From NCBI GenBank assembly GCA_951213105.1, contig OX578147.1, positions 125,519,642 through 125,583,641 on the forward strand: DNA of 64,000 bases, read 5' to 3'. Below are positions 19,529 through 29,772 of the stretch, in pieces. The stretch's first letter is position 1, and each line of letters starts with the position of its first letter. Both the position numbers and the translations under genes were made by a program. The stretch comes from Amaurobius ferox. Lineage: Eukaryota; Arthropoda; Arachnida; Araneae; Amaurobiidae. The notes beneath the pieces are model-generated. The model searched no databases. It had not been told where the DNA came from and saw nothing but the letters and a program-made list of their open reading frames with translations.

Positions 19529-20280
19529 CCCCCCCCCCCCCCCCAATTTTTCAAGGAAAATGTGAAAAATCTGTATCGTTGGTTAAATAATCACAATTAT
19601 AGCATGTTACCTTTCATTTTCAAGGGCTTGAGAAAATCTCTGGATTAATACCACATTTGACAATGTACCCCATCGGGGTTAAGAACTCCCCATTGTAGAG
19701 TGTCTAATGACCATGGGATATATGTTTTTTCCAATTTTTCGAGAAAAATGTGAAAAATCTGTATCGTTGGTATAAATTGTCACAATTATAGCATGTTAAG
19801 AGCTTAAAAAAAATCTCCCTATTAATACCAAATTTGACAATGTACCCTATCGGGGCTAAGAACTTTCCATCGTAGGGTGTTTAAAGACGATGGGATATTT
19901 TTTTATCCAATTTTTCAAGGAAAATGTGAAAAATCTATATTGTTGGTATAAATTGTCACAATTATAGCTTGTTAACTTTTATTTTCAAGGGCTTAAAAAA
20001 ATATCTCGATTAATACCAAATTTGAAAATGTATCCCATCGGCGCTGGGAACTTCCCATCCTAGGGTGTTTAATGACGATGGGATATTTTTTTTCCAAATT
20101 TTTCAAGGAAAATGCGAAAAATCTGTATTGTTCGTATAAATAATCACAATTATAGCATGTTACCTTTCATTTTCAAGGGCTTGAAAAAATCTCTTGATTG
20201 ATTCCGAATTTGACATTGTACCTCATCGGCTCTGAGAACTAACTCCCCTCCCCAGGATGTCTGATGACATCACTTTCATA
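19529..20280 (+). repeat. Tandem repeat, four copies, 176-188 bp unit
   Basis: Units start AATTTTTCAAGGAAAATGTG or close variants at 19545, 19733, 19909 and 20097, each continuing with ATCTGTATCGTTGG, CACAATTATAGCATGTTA and CCATCGGGGCT. A C16 run (19529-19544) precedes the first unit. Divergence between units is moderate. No coding content. Confidence 0.85.
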
Positions 20281-20662
20281 AAAATTGTATCGGAGCTTTT
20301 TTCGCTGCAGTGATTGAAACTGTGAAGTTTTGCGATCATTGAGCCATAAATAACCTCTTTTATGCATAATCATGCTAAATTTATTCTTTAAAGCTTTCGC
20401 TCGTACTTGAAAAAAAAATATCTATCTAGTTTTATACTTTTTGTTAACAAAGCCGCATAAAAAGTTTCGTGACAATCTAATATTTGTGGCAGCTCACCCG
20501 CACACAAGAACTCGACCATAGACGGACAGACAGACGGACATCACTCTAAAAATGTGTTCAGGAGGTCTTAAAACATATAGTTGTATCAAAATTTCGAAGT
20601 AATATTTTTTTGTGTAAACACTGCTTTCTCTATTACTATATTCAATAGTATGAGAAAGTAAA
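20281..20662 (+). repeat. ACTTTCC-family element, divergent 3' end (M2)
   Basis: It has the family order: GGACAGACAGACGGACATCA, then AAAATGTGTTC, then a terminal hairpin CTTTCTCTATTACTATA...GAGAAAGTA. The tandem repeat just upstream may be its body. Confidence 0.5.
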
Positions 20663-21887
20663 AATATTTAATTATAATTTACATATGGTTTTTGTCGATA
20701 AGGTTATAATATGTAGTTCTGAGCATGATGTATTAAATTGTTATGGATATAATCAAACTAGTTTGGGATGTCATTAATGGTAATATTCATAATATATTTA
20801 CATACCAGGATTATTTAATTATTTTAATTTTTAATGAAGCAAATTAATTTATTTTTAAATTTATTTTTTTTATTCAAAAATTTCAACTTTTTTTGCTTTT
20901 AAAATTTTTATTTTGTAAGTTACACATATAAATCTGGAATACTTATTGGACAATGATGTCATAACTAAGAATACAAAATTTCATACGAACAAAATTTCAT
21001 ACGACATTTTGTAAGAACTCATCAACCTCGTTCTTGAAATATCATGCTCACAAATCCAAAAACTTTCCAAAGGTTTTGAGAAAAATGCGATTAAAGTATG
21101 CATTTATGCTTAGTATTGCATCTTTGATGTATTATATTTTCTTAATATCTCCGGAAATAATTAACATTCAAAAATACCAATGGTGCCAAAATGTTCTGAA
21201 ATGACCAGACTGTACAACTAAACAATAAGAAAAAAATTGGTATTTTCATGATTTTAAAAGTAGAGTGAAGATTTAAGGACTTTTATATTAAACATTCATT
21301 AGATAGAACACAGCAATAACTAATATTTTTTTATACGTTTCTCAACGAATCAAAGAAAAAATGCGTATATTTGGCGTAATGTATAATCGACATTTGCGTC
21401 ATCCACATTGGGACCGCACGTACTGTTATGATAAAGACGTTACATAATCGGAATTTTACAAATTATACCTATGCCAGTAAAACCTGGGTGCTTCGCCCGC
21501 TACGCTCGTCCAAATACACCACGGCCATGCATGAGAAACAGGAACCGGCAGACATCGATTCTCTCATCCGCTCCTAATATACACAGACACATGCGATTCA
21601 ATATTACTATTTATTACACAGACTCTCAAAACATACATAGTATGCCATCTCTCAACATGGCGTAATTACTCTTTCCTAGACTTAACAAAATGCAAACAAA
21701 CAAAAGCAAAATCTTGAAAATTAACAAATCAATTTATCAAGTTTAATTCTTCAAACTTTTTATTTCAAGTTTGCAGTTACTGGTCATACTATGAAGGTAA
21801 AAGGATTAACTATTTCTCTAATGGCTTAAATATTCATATTCTCCATTTCTGCATGTCTTAAATATTCATATTCTGAGTTTTTAAATG
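20663..21887. other. Intergenic, no gene seen
   Basis: A/T-rich, with no convincing coding, RNA or repeat feature. Confidence 0.45.
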
Positions 21888-22455
21888 AATTGGGATGGCA
21901 CCTCAATATTAACTTTCCTGTGCAGCTGAATAATGGAAGTAAAGGGATAGCCTCTCAATATTAATTTTCCTGTGAAGCTGAATCAAGGAAGTAAAGGGAT
22001 GGTCGCTGAATATTAACTTTCCTGTGCAGCTGAATCAAGGAAATAAAGGAATGATCTTTCAATATTAACTTTCCTGTGCAGCTGAATCAAGGAAGTAAAA
22101 AATGATCTCTCAATATTAACTTTCCGGTGCAGCTGAATCATAGAAATAAAGGGATGGTCTCTCAATATTAATTTTCCTGTGCAGCTGGATCAAGGAAGTA
22201 AAGGGATGGTCTCCCAATATTTACTTTCCTGTGCAGCTGAATCATGGAAGTAAAGGGATGGCCTCTCAATATTACTTTTCCTGTGCAGCTGAATCAAGGA
22301 TGTAAAGGGATGGTCTCTCAATATTAACTTTCCTGTGCAGCTGAATCAAGGAAGTAAAGGGATGGTCTCCCAATATTAAATTTCCGGTGCAGCTGAATCA
22401 TGGAATTAAAGGGATGGTCACTCAATATTAACTTTCCTGTGCAGCTGATTCATGA
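21888..22455 (+). repeat. 52-bp satellite array, left block (~11 units)
   Basis: The unit is roughly CTGAATCAAGGAAGTAAAGG, GATGGTCTCTCAATATTAAC, TTTCCTGTGCAG. Units begin at 21926, 21978, 22030, 22082, 22133 and so on, with 51-52 bp spacing and about 85-95% identity. It continues after an inserted element at 23068. Confidence 0.92.
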
Positions 22456-23067
22456 AAGTAAAAATCCGATGTGAGCAGCACTTGACTTTCCCTGCAGACT
22501 TATATTAACGTTCTCTTTATTTTAATTAAATTTATTTCACTTTTAATTCAATTTCCGTTCTCATTCGGTAACCGGGCTTATTTTCAAAGGTGGCGTAAGA
22601 AAAGTAAGAAAAACTAAAATATCTCGAGAACGGCTAGTCCTAGTGTAGTGGGGATGGTCTTATTCCTTTCGTCGTTAAAAATTACGTATTAAATCAGCAT
22701 TTAATGGATATATTTGAGTATACCCAGTTCTTTAGTTTAGATTTGGACGATTTTGGCGGGCCATTTTGCAAAAAAAGGCAGGTCATTTTTTTCCGAATCA
22801 TACCAAAATCTAATCAGCACCAGGGTAACCCACAAGTGACTTATCTACCGAATTTTGTGAAATTCGGTACATTAGTTTTTTAGTTAGAGTGGATACAAAA
22901 TCTGCACAGACAGACAGACACACACACAGACGTCACGTTAAAAATGGTTTTTTCGTATTCTAGAGGTCTTGAAACGTGTAGATCAGTCGAAAACTCGAGT
23001 TGTGATTTTCGACATGATTCCAATACTTTCCCTATACATTACCATGTATTGCAGGGAAAGTAAAAAA
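22456..23067 (+). mobile_element. ACTTTCC-family MITE-like element (M3) inside the satellite
   Basis: It begins with ATCCGATGTGAGCAGCACTTG and inverted terminus ACTTTCCCTGCA, and ends with TGCAGGGAAAGTA. The body shares ATCTCGAGAACGGCTAGTCC with M5 (54.8-55.2 kb). The 3' end shares CGAAAACTCGAG and GGACATTACC-like terminal sequence with M1, M4 and M6. It has no transposase, so it must depend on another element. Confidence 0.75.
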
Positions 23068-23655
23068 TGATCTCTCAATATTAACTTTCCTGTGCAGCTG
23101 AATCATAGAAGTAAAGGGATGTTCTCTCAATATTCATTTTCCTGTGCAGCTGAATCATGGAAGTAAAGGGATGGTCGCTGAATATTAACTTTCCTGTGCA
23201 GCTGAATCAAGGAAATAAAGGAATGATCTCTCAATATTAACTTTCCTGTGCAGCGGAATCATAGAAGTAAAGGGATGGCCTCTCAAATTAATTTTCCTAT
23301 GAAGCTGAATCAAGGAAGTAAAGGGATGGTCGCTGAATATTAACTTTCCTGTGCAGCTGAATCAAGGAAATAAAGGAATGATCTCTCAATATTAACTTTC
23401 CTGTGCAGCTGAATCATGGAAGTAAAGGGATGGCCTCTCAATATTACTTTTTCTGTGCAGCTAAATCAAGGATGTAAAGGGATGGTCTCTCAATATTAAC
23501 TTTCCTGTGCAGCTGATTCATGGAAGTAAAAAATGATCTCTCAATATTAACTTTCCTGTGCAGCTGAATCATATAAGTAAAGGGATGGTCTCTCAATATT
23601 AATTTCCCCGTGCAGCTGAATCATGGAAGTAAAGGGACGGTCTCATCTCTAACTC
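23068..23655 (+). repeat. 52-bp satellite array, right block (~11 units)
   Basis: Same unit as 21888-22455 in the same phase and orientation, with starts at about 23098, 23150, 23202, 23254 and so on. The two blocks were one array before M3 inserted. Confidence 0.92.
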
Positions 23656-23884
23656 CACGAGCTGGATAAAATTTTGCCTTAATTTTTTTCAGACATTAAT
23701 TTCTCATGACTATGCAATTGTAGCATGTGGTGACAACGCCTTTGGCCTGACATTATAAGCACAAAAATAACTAAAATGGTCGAACTTTGAGAGGTTATTT
23801 CTCCAGATCTAAGGGGAATTTGAAAAATGGATTTCAGATTTGAATTAAGTCTTATCGAATTGGTATACATGACATTTTTCAGCT

Positions 23885-24178
23885 TTCAGGGTAGCAATAG
23901 GTACTCTGAAGTCGGTACCCACCAGAAGATGGTAAATATAAATTTAGTTGTCAGGATAGAGCAATTTAGATTGGAACCCACTGGGGGTAGCATCCTCAGG
24001 GACCATACCGTCCTTTCATTATCACCAACTTCTCGGAAGGACTTACGGACAAACATATTTAACGTGACCGCAATCCGCGTGAACACAGGGACCGTTTGCG
24101 ATGAGCCTGGAATCAAATTCTGATCGTCCAAGTGCAATGCCCGTGCCTTAACCGCTGGACTCTTCCATTCTGTTATAT
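23885..24178 (-). repeat. tRNA-derived SINE (SINE-C)
   Basis: The minus-strand head has an A-box-like GCGGTTAAGGCA (24142-24154) and a B-box-like GAATTTGATTCC (24109-24120). The body matches SINE-D beside it (CATATTTAACGT, TCCGCGTGAA, GTTTG.G). Confidence 0.65.
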
Positions 24179-24182
24179 ACCT

Positions 24183-24470
24183 TTTGTTTGTTTGTTTGAC
24201 CCAGACCGTCCTACCTACCAGAAGATGGAAGGTTTTCTGTTTGGACGGCCGGGACAGAGCTACCTAATTTGGAACAGAACTCAGTGGGGGGAGGGGGCAG
24301 TATCCAGAGAGATCGTACCCTAATTCCCCTACCACCTATCTATCGGAAGGTTTTACGGATCCACATATTTAACGTACCCGTACTCCGCGTGAATACGGAG
24401 ACAGTTTGGGCAGAGCAGGGAATCTAACACAGGTTGTTCGAGGTGCAATCTCAGTGATTTAAATACTATT
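24183..24470 (-). repeat. tRNA-derived SINE (SINE-D), head-to-tail with SINE-C
   Basis: On the minus strand it ends GGACGGTCTGGGTCAAACAA at 24185, the common SINE tail of this window. The head is near 24417-24470 (TTAGATTCCC as degenerate B box). The body is parallel to SINE-C. Confidence 0.65.
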
Positions 24471-25343
24471 TGTCTCACCCGCTATATACTCTCTGTGGAA
24501 TGGTTCGGAAAAAGCACATAACTCGTAAAGTTCTTAGCTAAAGTTCTTATCTACAAAATTTTAGAAGCTTTCAGAACTTAGCAAATATCGCCACTTTTAT
24601 GATATTTCTCCAAATTCTTCATCAAGGGCATCAAATTTGTCACGAAGGTTAAGTGATTCAGACTTTCAAATTATAGCCAACGTTTTCTGTTAAGTATTCG
24701 TAATAATGTGATGCCACTTCCGTTACATTCTTCCGTTTCATCCCGTACCCCGCGACACAAGATATTTCACATCAAAAACATGTATTTTAACACTAATATG
24801 AAGGATTTAGTATGCAAGTAATTCTTCCTTAATTTAATTATTTTTAAGATAACATTTTGTTATTTATCTACATATCATTATCATACAAAAAAGGTATTAT
24901 AGGGTATTATGCAAAAGAGTTCACTATGAGTGTTGATTAAAAGTTCTTTGAAATTTTGATTTTGAAAGAGTAAACCTTTTCTGGTATTTTCATCCCTTGT
25001 TTATTTAAATTGGGTAATTAATTTTAAATAAATATATAGTGATAGTTTATTCTTAAATATAAATTTAATAATCCTTTTGAGAAGCTCTGGAGATTGACTT
25101 ACTTCTAAGGATTCATTTAACTTTGCATCTTTTGTTAAGATTTTCGGTCTTGAAAAGAGGCTATATTGTAGTGACTTCCAGTTAATAACTGTAATTAAAT
25201 TGCTGCCAGAAGTATATATTTACTTAAATATGACAATGGATGTTAAGAAAATATAATCGAATGCTGCCTTATCTATTCATAAATATTTTATTTAAGTAAA
25301 TAACATATTTATGAATTTCTTAAATAATCCTTTTAAGTCATTT
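24471..25343. other. Intergenic, no gene seen
   Basis: A/T-rich, nothing recognised. Confidence 0.45.
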
Positions 25344-25895
25344 CTGTACGTACTGCTGTTGCATAAAATAAATTTTATATTATTTATAAAATAATTTTGG
25401 GCGAAACCGGATTGGTCACCTGTTTATACAATACTCGACACAGAAAATGGAAGACCATGAAAGAGTGTGATGATAAATGACAGATACAAATAAGTGACGT
25501 TAATTCCAGAAGGATAATTCAATACAGTAATGACATAGACAGGGTGATCAGTATCCAGTGGGACCGCCTCTTGCTGCGATACAAACAGCAATCCTTCGCG
25601 GAACAGAAAAGTAAAAATTCTGTACGTACTGCTGTTGCATAAAATAATTTTTATATTATTTATAAAATAATTTTGGGCGAAACCGGATTGGTCATCTGTT
25701 TATACAATACTCGACACAGAAAATGGAAGACCATGAAATAGTGTGATGATAAATGACAGAAATGACATATACAAATAAGTGATGTTAATTCCAGAAGGAT
25801 AATTCAATACAGTAATGGCATGGACAGGGTGATCAGTATCCAGTAGGACCTCCTCTTGCTGCGATACAAGCAGCAATCCTTCGCGGAACAGATGC
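25344..25895 (+). repeat. 276-bp tandem duplication at the Tc1 5' end
   Basis: CTGTACGTACTGCTGTTGCA starts at 25344 and again at 25620. Both copies run through TTTTGGGCGAAACCGGATTG, CACAGAAAATGGAAGACCAT and CAATCCTTCGCGGAACAG with only a few differences. Only the second copy continues into Tc1 coding sequence. Confidence 0.88.
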
Positions 25896-26079
25896 AATGA
25901 ACGTGCGGATAGTTTCCTGACGGATGGATGACCATATGCCTTCAACCATCCTCTACAGATCGTCCTCTGTTTGACGTAGTAGCCCGCACCTCAGCCGTTC
26001 TGACTTTACTGTGAGCAGGTGTTGGGATCAATAGACGAGAGAGAGGTCGCATACACGGCGGCCAGACTCAGGATGCTCT

Positions 26080-26943
26080 CGGCTGACCAATAGCCAAGAA
26101 AGGAGTCACATCATCCGACACGTACGCACAGAGTCAACTGCATCATTATCCGCCATCCAGACACAGACAGCACCTTCATTACGGACCCTTGTATCTGTCT
26201 GTACCATCGCGAGGCGCCTGGCTGAAGGACATTTGGCATCGCGGTGCCCATTACGTGTGCTGCCAATGACACCCACCCACCGTCGTCTCCGTTTGGAGTG
26301 GTGTCGCGTTCGATGGGATTGGACCGCAACCGAACGGAATCAAGTTGTTTTCAGCGGCGAATTGAGATTCAATTTGGGCAGTGATGGCAACCGTGTACGT
26401 GTATGGAGGCCCCGTGGTGAACGCCTCAATTTTGTTTTCATTTTCAGCGGCACACCGCTCCCACAGCTGGTGTGATGATATGGGATGCCGTCGCATACAA
26501 CACCCGGCCACCTCTAATATTGATCCACTGAACCATGAGAGCCCAGAGGTACGTTGGTGACATCCTTCAGTCACATGTGTTGCCACTCATGGCAGAGTGC
26601 CCATTAGGTATTTTTCAACAGGACAATGCTCGGTCACACACAAGGGCGTCCCGGCCGTCCAATTAGTTGCTCAAGTCCACTGGATGAGTCGGACGGTCTG
26701 GGTTTTCAACAACAAGGGCGTCACAGGAATGCCAATGCCACATTACCACTTTCATTGGCCTGCCCGATCTCCAGATTTGTCACCGATCGAGCATGTCTGG
26801 GATCACTTGGGACGGCAAGTTGAACAGCCTACGAGCTTGGTCGAACTAGGGGCCCACACACCTGTGGAATGGGATGACGCAGGACACCATACGGGACCTG
26901 TATGCCTCAATGTCCGACCGTATCGCATCGTGTATTCACGCTA
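26080..26943 (+). pseudogene. Tc1-type transposase pseudogene
   Basis: Pieces in several frames are in the correct order: HIIRHVRTEST (HTH linker), ARRLAEGHLASRCPLRVLP, LTPTHRRLRLEWC-like, RFNLGSDGNRVRVWRPRGER (first catalytic D region), GVMIWDAVAYNTRPPL, FQQDNARSHTR (second D) and WPARSPDLSPIEHVWDHLGR (E). The end is SDRIAS-like near 26930. Stops and frameshifts separate the pieces, and a 62-bp SINE tail has landed right after the QQDNARSHT motif. The protein would have cut and pasted at TA sites; this copy cannot. Confidence 0.85.
26651..26712 (+). mobile_element. Very short 5'-truncated SINE tail with 10-bp target duplication
   Basis: The 62-bp insert CCGGCCGTCCAATTAGTTGC...CGGACGGTCTGGGTTTTCAA breaks the Tc1 gene. 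It is flanked by CAAGGGCGTC at 26641-26650 and 26713-26722. CCGTCC and GGACGG can pair to form a hairpin. Confidence 0.85.
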
Positions 26944-27113
26944 AAGGTGGCCCCACAGGATACTATAAACTCCATTCATTTATAGATTTCCTGTAATAAA
27001 TGTCCTTTTGCTTTAATTTTGTATCACTTTTTTATATAAATGTTGCCCTCACATATATATAAAATTTCGTTCGATTCTGACAACACTTTCTTGATGCGCA
27101 AATTTTTATAGCA

Positions 27114-27820
27114 ATGAGTGTATATATACAGGGTGTTCCAAAAACATTGATCGAAGGTCGGCACACTATTACTTACACTGGCACTGTGTAAATAATATTA
27201 TTAGGCACTGTAGTTTCAATGTTAACTTTTCAGCTTTTGATCTCTTATTCGAGACCAGAGACCTCTGGCGGAGGCGGTTTTTAGGGAACCCGTTTTTCGT
27301 CTCGGTCGGCATATTATCTCTTCTAGGCTCTACACCCTCGCATTTAAAATTCCGGAGACCGACCGATTCCCATAGAATTCCGAAATAATGCGATAGATGG
27401 CAGATCAATTCCGCCGTATGTGGCTTGTTTATACAGTTACTAGTAACGGGGGCTATCTCGTCAAATGACTATATCAAAATTCATGCATTCAATATGTAAA
27501 CTGCAAAACTTATATATAAGCTACAAAAGCTGTTATTTTATTTAAAAACAATGACTAATATTATGCTGATAACAACATTTGGTTTCTAGAGGTTTACGGG
27601 CGATCCTAATAAAAAAAGGACGGGACTCTGCCTCTAATATTTAGGAATTTTACATTAAATTGAGTATTCACAGAATTTACGTCACTTATAACCTCGCATT
27701 ATTGTGGTTTTCACTGATTAAGAGTGATTTCATTGATAAAGTAATTTCATTTTATCATCTATTAATATTTTGAATTCTACAGTCTTTTTAAAAAACATTT
27801 CAGTTGCACAGATTGACATT
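27114..27820. other. Intergenic, single mariner-like terminus
   Basis: TATACAGGGTGTTCCAAAAACATTG begins near 27126 and resembles the ends of the mariner elements at 44991 and 51854, but no matching second end is nearby. No gene is recognised. Confidence 0.4.
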
Positions 27821-28544
27821 TAAGGCGACGCTTCAGTTAGCTTTCATGCCCATGTTAACCTATGGGGGAAGTTCTTCGCTAATTACACATTGGCAAATGA
27901 ATAATTTAAAATTCTATTTTTTGCACATGATTGTAGACAGTTTAATGCATTGAACTCTGTCATCAATTTTTTAAATTTTATTTTAAATATATCTTGAAAT
28001 GGAGTTAATTTGTCAAAATTTCTTAGATAAAACATCACCTTCTTAATTGCACTATAAAAAATTAACTATCAAACGTTTCACATTTTGAAAAAGAGCGTTC
28101 AATAGATTATACTTCTGGCTTCTTTTTAAGATTTTTTTTAGATTTTTGAATTAATTTGGGATTAATATATTGGAATAGTAAATCGTGTTTCAACTGCTGA
28201 AACCTCCAATTTTCAACGTTAGCCACACCTCCTATCCTCCCAGGGGAAAAATGGGGGTGAAAATTCTTGGTGTGGAGATTTGAGGGGTGGGTGAATAATT
28301 GACTGGTATTGGGGAAATGAACGAAGGGGTACATTTGTTGGTGTTTAGCAGGTGTCTTTTGACTTTGGTCCAGTAAAGAAAGAGAAGTCCTTTGCGTTAC
28401 AATTTGTTGTATCAGTACAGATAATTCGGCTCGCGCTGGTTTACTGTTTTTCTTCTTGCATATATTTGTTCCATACTTATTTACTGTAAATATTATATTA
28501 ATTGTAGTCTTTTAGGTCACCGGGGGGCCCGTGAAGATAATTTT

Positions 28545-28705
28545 GTATAGCGAGAACAGAAATTCTCTAACTTCTTTTTAGGGGCACTAAATTAAATATT
28601 TTAACAGAATATTTTGATTAACAATGTCATTTAGTATACTATAGTAATTTGCGCATGATTGCAAATTTTAAGTTTCTTTATATTATACTAGCAGCGAATA
28701 CCGCT
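28545..28705 (-). repeat. Dispersed repeat R2, copy in reverse orientation
   Basis: This is the reverse complement of 44310-44490: shared blocks include AGAAATTCT.AA.TTC, ATTTTAACAGAATATTT and TTAAGTTTCTTTATATTATA. A shorter relative lies at about 30035-30106. Confidence 0.6.
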
Positions 28706-28826
28706 CGGGATTTACCATGCAAAACTGTGAAAAAAATTACACCTAAACATATAGGGCCGTGAATCTTATACATTGTTTTGTCACTGTGAAAGATGTAAAT
28801 TCATTGCATTATGTAAGAAAAAAATC

Positions 28827-29772
28827 TGATGTGGGCAACACATGACTTTCCTTATATAATGTAGTGAATTTAATACTTTTACAGTAAAAAAAAAAAAGGT
28901 TTTTCATATAGTAGATACTAATATTCTTTCCAAGATATAAAATTTTCGACAATTGGTCGTCATTTTCATTGATTTAGCGTCATTTTTATCCATTTGGCGA
29001 GATTTTCGTTAATTTGGCAACATTTCAAAAAGTCGCCAAGTTGGCGACATTCCGCCAAATTCGTCGCCGAAATATCGCCAAGCGTTATGCACTAAGAAAT
29101 AAGTTATTTTTACAGCAGATAAATGACTATTGGCGTTCAAATATAAAAGTAATACTCAAAGTATCTTTTTTCTTGAATGGAACGAGCTAGATCCACGAGA
29201 ATGATGTCACCCAATTTATCGCATGGTATTACATATGAAAAGTGAACTTTTTTCTTAATAGGAAATATTTTTTTTTTATTTTATATGACTTTTTGATATT
29301 TTTTTTTTAAAATGTGCAATATCTCAAGAACGGTTCATGTCAGCGTTCTGAAATTTATGTCAATCGTTTTCTAATGAAAAATTACATAAGAAATGTCTAT
29401 TTGCGTAACTTTATTAGTGGTTTTGATTTTTTGACGATTTTTTCAAATTTTTACTCGAAAATTTAGGGGGATTCTGAGCATTCGATTGCGTATAAAAACA
29501 ATAGGCTTCCAGTGTTTACAGATTGTGATTTTTGTACCAAATTTCGTTCAAATCGGTCCATTTGTTCGTCAGTTATCGTCTCCACAGACTCACTGACACA
29601 CACGCACACACACACACATACTTTCACACACACACACACAGACATCACTTCAAAAATGTTTGATTCGTGATCAGGGATACTTGAAACGTGCTCTCCCGTC
29701 GAAAACTCGAATTCGAATTTTCGACCCCGTCACAATACTTTCCTTATACATTATGTATATAAGGAAAGTAAA
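28827..29772 (+). mobile_element. ACTTTCC-family MITE-like element (M4)
   Basis: It begins AAATCTGATGTGGGCAACAC followed by ACTTTCCTTATATAATG, and ends CATTATGTATATAAGGAAAG, forming inverted termini. It contains TCTCAAGAACGGTTCATGTC, a (CA)n tract (29590-29640), ACATCACTTCAAAAATGT and a near-palindrome around CTCGAATTCGA (29699-29726). M6 at 60868-61910 is the same subfamily. Confidence 0.75.

Larger units (their letters stand above)
25831..27113 (+). mobile_element. Tc1-type DNA transposon, degenerate
   Basis: Inner inverted-repeat-like ends TCAGTATCCAGTAGGACC (about 25836) and GGCCCCACAGGATACTATA (about 26949) flank the transposase relic. The true outer right end is probably near 27113, followed by TATA. 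The left outer end is obscured by the 276-bp duplication. Confidence 0.7.

Noticed and set aside
21888..23655. CRISPR array
   Set aside because: Units are contiguous 52-bp satellite repeats with no unique spacers, in an animal genome.
25700..26586. Minus-strand open frames 25700-25945 and 26251-26586
   Set aside because: Antisense to the Tc1 transposase relic, which explains their openness.
27169..27408. 79-codon minus-strand frame near 27.3 kb
   Set aside because: No recognisable domain, no support from neighbours; the chance level for this length is high.
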